From JAYXXU01 sp049301135 (GTDB taxonomy: Bacteria > Pseudomonadota > Gammaproteobacteria > Pseudomonadales > Moraxellaceae): 10,781 nucleotides of DNA. Below the pieces are notes generated by a model. The model was not told the DNA's origin. It saw nothing but the letters and a program-made list of their open reading frames with translations, and ran no database searches. Numbering within the stretch: the stretch's first letter is position 1; each line of letters begins with the position of its first letter. The stretch spans positions 1-10,781 of the forward strand of contig JBAQKP010000292.1 of the NCBI GenBank assembly GCA_049301135.1. Direction: 5' to 3'. Shown one piece after another: positions 1-5,591 of the stretch. The translations under genes were made by a program, and so were the position numbers.

Positions 1-17
1 TGGTAGGCGGTATTCAT
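1..17 (-). CDS. Start of an unidentified gene, cut by the window edge
   Basis: On the minus strand an ATG at 17-15 is preceded by GAGG at 30-27 with a 9-base spacing, and the frame stays open (Met-Asn-Thr-Ala-Tyr) to the edge. It lies 32 bases beyond the stop of the 147-aa gene and in the same direction, so the two may be co-transcribed. Only five codons are visible and nothing can be said about function. Confidence 0.35.
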
Positions 18-49
18 ACGGGTAAACCTCGGTACAATCAAGGAAAGAA

Positions 50-493
50 TCAGGGAAAGAAATGGATCAAATACAGCTCGATCTGCCGCTGACACTGGAT
101 TTGAGTGGGTAGACGACCCTGCTTACGTAGGATGTATTTGCCGATGTACTCACCCAAGGCGTTCACCACCAGATACTCAAACACGTTGGGAGCGGGTAAC
201 GGCGTGCGTTGCCAATAGGCTTGTACGGTCGGCATCAAGGGATGTGCTGTGTATAGGCTGAGTTGCTGTTGCAGGTAGTCGAGCACCTCGGTGTTGAAGT
301 TGATCAATTCATCTAGCCCACCTTGCCAAACCGACAACACGCTATGGTCGGCTGGCATATTCGGGACAGTCGCGGTAATCACGCCATCGAGTAGAAATGC
401 ACCCCAGATAAACGCCACAGGGAGCGGTAACTGAAAGGCAGGCGGTTGATTTGGTTCAGATCCATTCTCGACTGGGCTGTTGGAATCAGACAT
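50..493 (-). CDS. Hypothetical island protein, 147 aa
   Basis: I do not recognise this protein. The start ATG at 493 is well supported: AAGGAG lies 7 bases upstream. The N-terminal 20 residues are polar and rich in Ser, Asn and Pro. A hydrophobic stretch follows at about residues 23-43, which could be a buried helix or a single membrane segment. The rest is rich in Leu, Tyr and Gln with a basic patch (KYILRKQGR) near residues 119-127, and ends in a hydrophobic tail. There is no cysteine motif, signal peptide or nucleotide-binding motif. A minus-strand terminator hairpin at 538-562 separates it from the DUF932 gene upstream, so it probably has its own promoter or depends on read-through. Confidence 0.7.
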   Translation of the reverse strand: MSDSNSPVENGSEPNQPPAFQLPLPVAFIWGAFLLDGVITATVPNMPADHSVLSVWQGGLDELINFNTEVLDYLQQQLSLYTAHPLMPTVQAYWQRTPLPAPNVFEYLVVNALGEYIGKYILRKQGRLPTQIQCQRQIELYLIHFFP

Positions 494-537
494 CAGAAAC
501 TCCTTACTGCAATCGTCTTTGTTGGAATTGCAGGCAT

Positions 538-562
538 AAAAAAGCCCAGCAGATGCTGGGCG
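538..562 (-). terminator. Rho-independent terminator after the DUF932 gene
   Basis: On the minus strand GCCCAGCA/TGCTGGGC (545-552 with 555-562) forms a 7-8 bp G+C-rich stem, followed directly by a run of seven T (544-538). It lies 85 bases beyond the DUF932 stop at 647 and 45 bases before the 147-aa gene start. Confidence 0.8.
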
Positions 563-646
563 GGATTGGTTGGTGGGTTTGGATAGGTTCAGGGGGGATG
601 GTGGTCTGGGTTGATGAGCTTTGCTTAGGCTGTTGCCACGATTGTG

Positions 647-1609
647 TTAGTCGAGCAACGCCAACGCCGTCTGCATGGCCTTTTGTTTCAGTGCTGCACC
701 CTGTCCAAACCATGCCGAATCGAGACGATGGTCGGTACTGCGAGCGCGGCGTTCATGATCAACAAACTCAGTCACCGCATTCAGCAGGCCAAATGCAGTG
801 CCCTGTGACGAGGCTAGACGCGAACCACGGCCATGCCCTTGAAATAGCTCTAGGGCACGATTCATGGCGCGTTCGTTGATTGGTGGGGCGTCTTTGCTGG
901 CATACGGATCACTAAAGACCTGTACCAGATATTTGTGGGTCTCACTGTCTTTGACCTTGCGCCCACTCAGTGCAGTGAGTTGTGATTTAAAGATCTCCCA
1001 GTCAGACACCGACAAACCCAACTCCTTCTTGACCGCAATCGGGTCAAAGGTGGTGCTGTGTGGCACTTTCACTGCACCACTGCCCTGTCCAATTGCTACA
1101 GCAAGCGTGTTGTTGCAGACCACGCGGACACTGGTCAGTTGGGCTGTGGTTGCCAGTGTACCGTCACACGCTGTTGCCAGTAACACGTAACCATTGGTCA
1201 CGTCCTTGCCTTTGAGCAACAGGGATTGTCCGGTACGTGCCAGTGCCCACAGCTTACGACCGCCTTTCAACACGCCCGCAGTTTCCAGTTCAAAGCCAGA
1301 CTGCTCAGTCAGATCGCGGTAGAACTCTAGGATGTCCATTGGCTGCACCACCTTGTAACGCTTACTAACTACAGATAGCGCATCCAAGGTATCTGAGCGA
1401 TACAACACTTTCTGATCGGCAAAGCTGTTCAGCATCTCGCCACCTGACCAGTGTTGGGCTGAGAAACGCACAGGGGTTTCGTTGATCTTCCAATCCATAC
1501 CGGCCTCGTGTGCCCAGACGTCGATGGATTGTTTTTCGGTCAGGCGATTGCCTAAACCATGCCAAGGGGTATCGCCCACATAGGCCATGCTGTCGATTAA
1601 ATGTGCCAT
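647..1609 (-). CDS. DUF932 phage/plasmid-like protein (TIGR03299 type), 320 aa
   Basis: The N-terminus carries the hallmark of the DUF932 family, with an early segment around Thr-Pro-Trp-His-Gly-Leu-Gly (residues 14-20), and the length is normal for the family. Such proteins are widespread on phages, plasmids and integrative elements. Their molecular function is not established; a role in DNA metabolism of the element is only presumed. The frame is open further upstream to 1717, but the ATG at 1609 is chosen because GGAG lies 9 bases before it and because family homology begins there. The upstream extension would run through the hairpin at 1664-1697. The gene ends in TAA and is followed by its own terminator. 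Confidence 0.88.
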   Translation of the reverse strand: MAHLIDSMAYVGDTPWHGLGNRLTEKQSIDVWAHEAGMDWKINETPVRFSAQHWSGGEMLNSFADQKVLYRSDTLDALSVVSKRYKVVQPMDILEFYRDLTEQSGFELETAGVLKGGRKLWALARTGQSLLLKGKDVTNGYVLLATACDGTLATTAQLTSVRVVCNNTLAVAIGQGSGAVKVPHSTTFDPIAVKKELGLSVSDWEIFKSQLTALSGRKVKDSETHKYLVQVFSDPYASKDAPPINERAMNRALELFQGHGRGSRLASSQGTAFGLLNAVTEFVDHERRARSTDHRLDSAWFGQGAALKQKAMQTALALLD

Positions 1610-1663
1610 GATAAAGCTCCAAGAATAGAAAAACGGATTGAGGGAAAACAAATGGTTAAACGT

Positions 1664-1697
1664 AAAAAAGCCGCTCTGTTTTTTATTACAGAGCGGC
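1664..1697 (-). terminator. Rho-independent terminator after the zinc-ribbon gene
   Basis: A perfect 10-bp stem (GCCGCTCTGT at 1670-1679 with ACAGAGCGGC at 1688-1697, 8-base loop) is followed on the minus strand by six T (1669-1664). There is no T run on the plus side, so it acts on minus-strand transcription. It lies 36 bases beyond the zinc-ribbon gene's stop codon and only about 40 bases ahead of the DUF932 ribosome binding site. Confidence 0.85.
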
Positions 1698-1732
1698 CTG
1701 ATGTATTGAGAGAACAACGAATGATGTAAAAC

Positions 1733-2056
1733 CTAGGTGCGTGCTTGGAACCGATAGCCGCACTTCAGGCATTCGCAGTTGTTCAAGATACTGTCATCGA
1801 CACGAGCGCCTAGCTCCTCACCGGCACGACTACCGGCAACACCACCAACTAGACCACCCAGCAATGCACCGGATAAACCACCCAGCACCACGCCAACCGG
1901 CCCACCCACTGCTCCAAGGCTTGCACCGATCTTTGCACCGGCACTACGCCCAGTAACACCACCGGCAATACCGGCAGCACCCCCGACCGCGCTACCAATA
2001 CGACGAGCATGGTTTTTAGTGTTGATTTGAGACGAACCACATGACGGACATTGCAT
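1733..2056 (-). CDS. Zinc-ribbon protein with glycine-zipper membrane core, 107 aa
   Basis: Residues 3-6 (CPSC) and 96-99 (CLKC) give two CxxC knuckles, one at each end of the protein, which could fold together as one zinc ribbon. Between them, residues about 20-80 are a long Gly/Ala-rich stretch with repeated GxxxG spacing (GGxAGxxGG, GGLSGALLGGLVGG), as in glycine-zipper membrane or oligomerising proteins. The layout suggests two close-packed transmembrane helices with both termini on the same side, joined by a metal site; this topology is inferred. Function is unknown. ATG at 2056 is preferred over the in-frame GTG at 2059, because AGGAGG at 2067-2062 is then 5-6 bases away instead of 2-3. 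The gene has its own terminator at 1664-1697. Confidence 0.75.
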   Translation of the reverse strand: MQCPSCGSSQINTKNHARRIGSAVGGAAGIAGGVTGRSAGAKIGASLGAVGGPVGVVLGGLSGALLGGLVGGVAGSRAGEELGARVDDSILNNCECLKCGYRFQART

Positions 2057-2082
2057 CACACACCTCCTGAAATTGAGTCAAT

Positions 2083-2145
2083 AAAAAGGCCCTTCCACTG
2101 CCCTCATACCACATTGGTATGGGGGCGAACGGGGGGGCTTTTTTT
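2083..2145 (-). terminator. Terminator-like nested hairpin ahead of the zinc-ribbon gene
   Basis: An inner hairpin (CCCTCATACCA at 2101-2111 with TGGTATGGGGG at 2115-2125, one G·T pair) sits inside an outer, bulged pairing between the A5 tract at 2083-2087 with its C-rich neighbour and the G7-C-T7 tract at 2131-2145. Read on the minus strand it ends in CCTTTTT and would terminate the small-membrane-protein operon ending at 2254. Read on the plus strand it ends in T7. It lies only 15 bases from the ribosome binding site of the next gene, so it may be a leader attenuator and not a simple terminator. Confidence 0.45.
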
Positions 2146-2253
2146 CGATCAGATTGTTTGATCACAGAGGTAATATGTGTCTGAATTTATTTGGGATCGT
2201 GCTTATTAGATGTCTTCAAGTGCGAGCGTTATGACAGTCCGTCGGCAGGGTCA
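2146..2253. other. Non-coding gap between the membrane-protein operon and the zinc-ribbon leader
   Basis: No credible coding frame is present. It holds a short inverted repeat, GATCA-7 bases-TGATC (2147-2163). On the minus strand there is a possible -10 (TCTAAT, about 2207-2212) without a convincing -35. A promoter for the zinc-ribbon gene is expected here but cannot be assigned. Confidence 0.35.
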
Positions 2254-2484
2254 TTACCGCTTGAGGACAATATAGAGAATCACGGCGACCATGATCAGTC
2301 CGCCTACTGCTTTACCAAATGACGGGAACATCACTAGCGGCCAGAACACCCCTTGCAAGATGTTGTAGAAGACTGGCTTGTAGTTATACGCACCCCAGAT
2401 GGCTTGATAAAACGCATAGAACAAGCCGATCACACCGTATACACCGGCAACCCACGTCGCTATCATTTTCGTCTGAGCATTCAT
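2254..2484 (-). CDS. Small inner-membrane protein, 76 aa
   Basis: Not recognised. Two clear hydrophobic helices are predicted, at about residues 9-30 (rich in Val, Ile, Tyr, Phe) and 56-74. Between them is an aromatic, partly hydrophobic segment (37-54) that may lie in or on the membrane. The C-terminus is basic (LKR). It is the last gene of a minus-strand operon. Its ATG overlaps the TAA of the preceding 42-aa gene by one base (TAATG), and AGGGGG lies 6-7 bases upstream inside that gene, so the two are translationally coupled. A role in the cell envelope, such as exclusion of related elements or phage, is possible but only guessed from size and context. Confidence 0.75.
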   Translation of the reverse strand: MNAQTKMIATWVAGVYGVIGLFYAFYQAIWGAYNYKPVFYNILQGVFWPLVMFPSFGKAVGGLIMVAVILYIVLKR

Positions 2485-2612
2485 TATTTACCCCCTAATG
2501 CAAACTTACCCACTGCGGTCAACACCATTAAAAAGATCAAGAAGCCAATCACCGGCAGACCAAACATCAACACGAATGCACCGATAAACAGCAGACCGGC
2601 AAAGAAGCGCAT
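2484..2612 (-). CDS. Very small membrane protein, 42 aa
   Basis: The frame runs from ATG at 2612 to TAA at 2486-2484. The product begins MRFFAGLLFIGAF and ends GKFALGGK. Almost all of residues 3-35 is hydrophobic, enough for one long helix or a tight two-helix hairpin broken near Gly18-Leu-Pro20. The start lies 3 bases past the stop of the lipoprotein gene, with GGAG (inside that gene's last codons) 9 bases upstream. Its stop overlaps the start of the 76-aa membrane protein, and its 3' end supplies that gene's AGGGGG ribosome binding site. This tight packing is the main evidence that the frame is real. No family recognised. Confidence 0.7.
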   Translation of the reverse strand: MRFFAGLLFIGAFVLMFGLPVIGFLIFLMVLTAVGKFALGGK

Positions 2613-2615
2613 GCC

Positions 2616-2873
2616 TTACTGCTCCATGTTGCACTGCATCGCAGTCTTGAGCATCGACTCTTGAAACTCTTCACTTGGACTGTAAGTCATGACTTCACGC
2701 TCGACTTGCTCAGACCCGTACTGATCTTCTAAAGTCTCGTATATACATGAACATACAGAGCTATCTGACATCTGTTTACAGCCTTTCATAAAACTACGCT
2801 CAGCCTTACTACTACAGCCAGACAGCAGCAGCACCCCGAGTCCCACCACCATCATTGATTTAATCTGTTTCAT
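2616..2873 (-). CDS. Small cysteine-rich lipoprotein, 85 aa
   Basis: The N-terminus is a lipoprotein signal peptide: basic MKQIK, a hydrophobic core at 7-17, and lipobox Leu17-Ser-Gly-Cys20. The mature part of about 65 residues is polar and acidic. It has four further cysteines at about 32, 41, 43 and 81, including a CxC pair, so one or two disulfides in the periplasm are likely. Ser21-Ser22 after the lipid cysteine, without Asp at +2, argue for transfer to the outer membrane. First gene of a three-gene minus-strand operon with two tiny membrane proteins. It is divergent from an XRE regulator, with a palindromic operator between them. The ribosome binding site is weak (GGA 9 bases from ATG). 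Function unknown; surface or entry exclusion is one possibility. Confidence 0.8.
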   Translation of the reverse strand: MKQIKSMMVVGLGVLLLSGCSSKAERSFMKGCKQMSDSSVCSCIYETLEDQYGSEQVEREVMTYSPSEEFQESMLKTAMQCNMEQ

Positions 2874-2886
2874 TGGTCAGTCCATT

Positions 2887-2907
2887 AATATCCCAAATCG
2901 GGATATT
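2887..2907. promoter_or_regulatory. 21-bp palindromic operator between divergent genes
   Basis: AATATCCC (2887-2894), five bases AAATC, then GGGATATT (2900-2907): perfect 8-bp arms. It lies in the 85-bp gap between the lipoprotein operon and the XRE gene, and is the natural binding site for a dimer of that XRE protein. It overlaps the putative -10 of the minus-strand promoter, which suggests repression of the operon. Confidence 0.7.
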
Positions 2908-2931
2908 CCTAGAAGCCGTCAAAACTGTCAA
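2903..2931 (-). promoter_or_regulatory. Putative promoter of the lipoprotein operon
   Basis: On the minus strand a consensus -35, TTGACA (2931-2926), is followed after 17 bases by GAATAT (2908-2903), a weak -10. The -10 lies inside the palindrome. A second TTGAC-like hexamer occurs a few bases downstream of the first. Confidence 0.45.
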
Positions 2932-2958
2932 GCTGTTTACTGGCATATTGGTCGATTC

Positions 2959-3195
2959 ATGTCGAAAACAATTTATCAAGACCGCTACGCCCGTCTGGTT
3001 CATGCGCTTAGAGAAATACGTAAACAGAACAACGTGACCCAGATCCAACTGGCCGAGCGACTGGGCAAACCACAGTCTTATATCGCCAAGGTTGAGACGC
3101 TGGAACGTAAGCTGGATATTGTCGAATTTGTCGATTGGTGCAAGGCGATTGGTGCTGATCCGACGCTGTTGATTCGGGACTGTTTACTCACCTAA
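2959..3195 (+). CDS. XRE-family helix-turn-helix regulator, 78 aa
   Basis: A single HTH_3/XRE domain fills the protein. Helices run from about residue 9 (RLVHALREIRKQ) through the helix-turn-helix TQIQLAERLGKPQSYIAKVE (27-46) and on to helices 4-5 (EFVDWCKAIGADP). The motif with Gln at the start of the recognition helix and a Glu after it is typical of phage-repressor-like proteins. The length is normal for single-domain island regulators. It is divergent from the lipoprotein operon and probably binds the palindrome at 2887-2907, controlling that operon and perhaps itself. The ATG at 2959 has no clear ribosome binding site, so translation may be weak or the transcript nearly leaderless. Confidence 0.9.
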   Translation: MSKTIYQDRYARLVHALREIRKQNNVTQIQLAERLGKPQSYIAKVETLERKLDIVEFVDWCKAIGADPTLLIRDCLLT

Positions 3196-3221
3196 TACGG
3201 GCTTAACCCGCGCCGATTAAA

Positions 3222-3246
3222 GCAGCGAACCGCCATAGTTTGCTGC
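3222..3246. other. Hairpin downstream of the XRE gene
   Basis: GCAGCGAAC (3222-3230) can pair with GTTTGCTGC (3238-3246), one G·T, with a 7-base loop. It starts 27 bases past the XRE stop. There is no T run, so it is a 3'-end structure rather than a canonical terminator. Confidence 0.35.
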
Positions 3247-3252
3247 GGCTAT

Positions 3253-3345
3253 ATGAGCGAGTATCTACCCGACTGGCGGGAACGTAAGCATCTGCTCAAC
3301 AATATGCCTCTAGCGCCTTATACGGAAGCGTATAAGGCCGTCTAA
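3253..3345 (+). CDS. Doubtful small ORF, 30 aa
   Basis: ATG at 3253 to TAA at 3345 gives a polar 30-residue peptide beginning MSEYLPDWRERKH. It is in the same frame as the XRE gene, and the whole stretch from the XRE stop to 3345 has no stop codon. There is no ribosome binding site and no family is recognised. It may be chance, a remnant of a decayed gene, or a real short gene. Confidence 0.18.
   Translation: MSEYLPDWRERKHLLNNMPLAPYTEAYKAV
3315..3338. terminator. Strong hairpin in the convergent gap
   Basis: A perfect 10-bp stem, GCCTTATACG with CGTATAAGGC, closes a 4-base loop (GAAG). It lies between the convergent XRE gene and the ATPase operon. Neither side has a T run, so it could stabilise 3' ends or cause weak bidirectional termination; it is not a classical terminator. 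Confidence 0.4.
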
Positions 3346-3406
3346 GCCATCATTCGCTGTCTGCCACTTGATCTTGCGTGGGGCGGGTTTTAAACGTAAA
3401 TATGCG

Positions 3407-4504
3407 TCATCGGTGAAGTCTCCCACCCAGTACATTTTTCTTCCAAAGCTCACCCAAGCTGTACTCTTCAAGCCACCCTGTCAACGAAGCAGCGTCCAAC
3501 CGCTTAAACTGTGATGCACCGGCTATCTTATCAACGATAATCAGATCTTTAGGCTCGAACTCGTTGACCAACTCGACAGACTGTGTGGAGATAATTAACT
3601 GCTGCTCCAGAGAAGCTGAACGCATCAACGCGCCCAGCACGGTAATCGCATAAGGGGTAAGACCCAACTCCGGCTCGTCGATCAGCAACGTCGAAGGCAT
3701 CAAGTCTTTTGGTTGTAAAAATACGGTCGCCAGACAGATAAACCGTAGCGTACCATCCGACAAAGCACTGGCAGTAAATGGCTCATCCTGCCCTGTCTCT
3801 GTCCACTCCAATTGGATTTTTTCTGGATTGGCAATCGTAGGACGTAGGCAGAAATCACCAAAAAACGGGACAACCAACTGAATCGTTTTGACAATTCGCC
3901 GATAGCTGGACTCATGCTGGATTTTTAAACGATATAAAAAAGCAGCCAAATTACGCGCATCGCCACGCAAATGCTGGTTATCGTTAATGTTGTGCAGTTG
4001 CTTCACTGTGGCAAAAGCACTGGTGTCATTGAAGTGATATAGCCGCCACATTTGCATGGCAGGAATCACATGATCGTAGACATCACTCCTGTTTTTATTG
4101 CTTAAAGAATAGCTTTCAAAATGCCCAGACTGTGCTTGTGAGTCACCGATCATATTGCACCACAAGCATTCGCGACTGAACATCATGCGATTGTCTTGGG
4201 TCGGCTCAAGGCTAAATTTATAGCTGTTGTTACCAAAGAAAACTTCTCCTTTAAGGGCTTCTGTTTTTTTACGCCCGAAATGTAAAAGGGCATCTGGCCC
4301 ACCTGCCCTACCAATTGCTTCTTGTAGGCGCTGCTCCAATACTCGCTTGATTAAGCACAAAAAACCAATAAGATTAGATTTACCTGTACCGTTTGCGCCA
4401 ACCAATACGTTGAGTCCGGAGAGAGGCAGATCGCATAGCTCAATCGACTTATAGCCATTGATCAGCAATCGGGTAATCTGCGCTTGCTGTGGATGGTCAA
4501 CCAT
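3407..4504 (-). CDS. AAA_21 / OLD-like ABC-type ATPase, 365 aa
   Basis: A cytoplasmic ATPase of the RecF/OLD-like AAA_21 group. Walker A is GANGTGKS (36-43). The central region (about 70-240) is the family-specific insert. An ABC-signature-like LSDGT follows at 248-252, Walker B LLIDEPELGL at 273-282, and the STQS switch about 30 residues later. The C-terminus ends LGELWKKNVLGGR, as is usual for this group, so it seems complete. The residue after LGL is Thr283, where relatives usually have His in the D-loop. No TOPRIM or other nuclease domain is present, and no DUF4276-like partner gene follows it. It is the last gene of the operon, 74 bases after the ParA-like gene with no terminator between. 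The ribosome binding site is weak. The role is probably sensing or DNA-related, within a defence-type module (inferred). Confidence 0.88.
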   Translation of the reverse strand: MVDHPQQAQITRLLINGYKSIELCDLPLSGLNVLVGANGTGKSNLIGFLCLIKRVLEQRLQEAIGRAGGPDALLHFGRKKTEALKGEVFFGNNSYKFSLEPTQDNRMMFSRECLWCNMIGDSQAQSGHFESYSLSNKNRSDVYDHVIPAMQMWRLYHFNDTSAFATVKQLHNINDNQHLRGDARNLAAFLYRLKIQHESSYRRIVKTIQLVVPFFGDFCLRPTIANPEKIQLEWTETGQDEPFTASALSDGTLRFICLATVFLQPKDLMPSTLLIDEPELGLTPYAITVLGALMRSASLEQQLIISTQSVELVNEFEPKDLIIVDKIAGASQFKRLDAASLTGWLEEYSLGELWKKNVLGGRLHR

Positions 4505-4578
4505 ATCAAAGCTTTATCTCAAACAACTAGCACGTAAGCACAGCATGCGGTCTAAACCGTCGGCTGAGGGAATGTGTC

Positions 4579-5589
4579 TTAAACAAGCGCATCACAAGGC
4601 AAATTCATACGACGCAAAATTGACTGCGTCAACAACTTAAAATCAGTGTAAGCCAACTGTGCGGCATTAGCATGCGCACCAATCGCTCCATCGGCAGGCC
4701 GTAAGTAGAAAATCGGTTTACGCGCATCCTGCCCCATCGGAATCAAACTCTGATAATTCTTGAGCATCGCTATACAGTGCGGATCGCTCTCAATTGGCAA
4801 GGAAGCGACATCCGGCTCACCCAACACACTTAGGCGGTACTCATGCGGAATTCGCGCCAACCAACGGGTATACGCCTTAACAGGACGATCCAGACGTACC
4901 CCATGCCGCATCGCCACATAGCCGATTGGCTGCATTTCACCTTGTGGCAGGGTGAACTCTGCATCCGGCCAATTGTCTACTCGCTTACGCCAGCCTTGCC
5001 GCCACTCGCGCAACGTCGGGCCTAAGTTACGCAAACCCTGCAACGAAAATAAATCTGCCCCCAAGGGTACTACCACCGCATTAGACGCTAACAAGGCGGC
5101 TCGATTGATTGCACCCAAATTAGGTCCCACATCGAACACAATAACATCTGCTTCAAAATCAACAGCAGCTTGCTGTGCCATGCGCCAAAATGCGGTCAGT
5201 ATGCGAAAAGGTCGGGTAAGGTTACGGTCGTTGAGTGCGGCGGCCCACACTTGAGACAGTTCATCCTCAAATCGGGAAAGTCCTAAATCCCCAGCCAACA
5301 GCCCTAGACGCGCGTCAATATACTGGATCTCTGGAATCTGAATATCACCTACATCCAACAATGGGCATACCCCTTGGTACACCGTACTGACTTGAACTGG
5401 GGCATCACTCCAGATTTTTTCCAATGTATCCTCGGATAGAAAGGCTGAGGTCAAATTGGCCTGCGGGTCTAAATCGACACACAATACGCGCTTACCTAAA
5501 TCAGCCATCATCCATGCGGTGTGATAAACCAAAGAGGTTTTTCCTACCCCACCTTTGTTATTGAAAAAAGTAAGAATCGGAATGCTCAT
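4579..5589 (-). CDS. ParA-like deviant Walker A ATPase, 336 aa
   Basis: A SIMIBI-class ATPase of the ParA/MinD superfamily. The deviant Walker A (KGGVGKTS, Lys12 signature, Lys17 P-loop) starts almost at the N-terminus. The switch I / A' motif DLDPQANLT is at 39-47, and Walker B is VIVFDVGP with Asp153. The stretch GDLGLSRFE (100-108) and the segment after Walker B also fit ParA proteins. Compared with plasmid ParAs it lacks an N-terminal HTH and has an unusual C-terminal half with Trp-rich and charged insertions. There is no ParB gene or obvious parS cluster next to it, so simple DNA segregation is unlikely. The start is 2 bases after the AlbA_2 gene's stop, so the two are surely co-translated. 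It may position or switch the partner proteins on DNA or at the nucleoid (inference). Confidence 0.9.
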   Translation of the reverse strand: MSIPILTFFNNKGGVGKTSLVYHTAWMMADLGKRVLCVDLDPQANLTSAFLSEDTLEKIWSDAPVQVSTVYQGVCPLLDVGDIQIPEIQYIDARLGLLAGDLGLSRFEDELSQVWAAALNDRNLTRPFRILTAFWRMAQQAAVDFEADVIVFDVGPNLGAINRAALLASNAVVVPLGADLFSLQGLRNLGPTLREWRQGWRKRVDNWPDAEFTLPQGEMQPIGYVAMRHGVRLDRPVKAYTRWLARIPHEYRLSVLGEPDVASLPIESDPHCIAMLKNYQSLIPMGQDARKPIFYLRPADGAIGAHANAAQLAYTDFKLLTQSILRRMNLPCDALV

Positions 5590-5591
5590 GC

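Noticed and set aside
451..879. A 142-aa plus-strand open frame
   Set aside because: It crosses a terminator and overlaps two better-supported minus-strand genes, with no family signal.
1609..1717. 36-residue N-terminal extension of the DUF932 protein
   Set aside because: It would read through the terminator hairpin at 1664-1697. The ATG at 1609 has a good GGAG and matches the family start.
2860..3048. A 62-aa minus-strand open frame across the divergent promoter
   Set aside because: It overlaps both the operator and the XRE gene, and the product has no recognisable features.
4579..5589. Plasmid partition locus (parA/parB/parS)
   Set aside because: Only the ParA-like ATPase is present; the neighbours are AlbA_2 and AAA_21 genes, with no ParB or centromere-like repeats.
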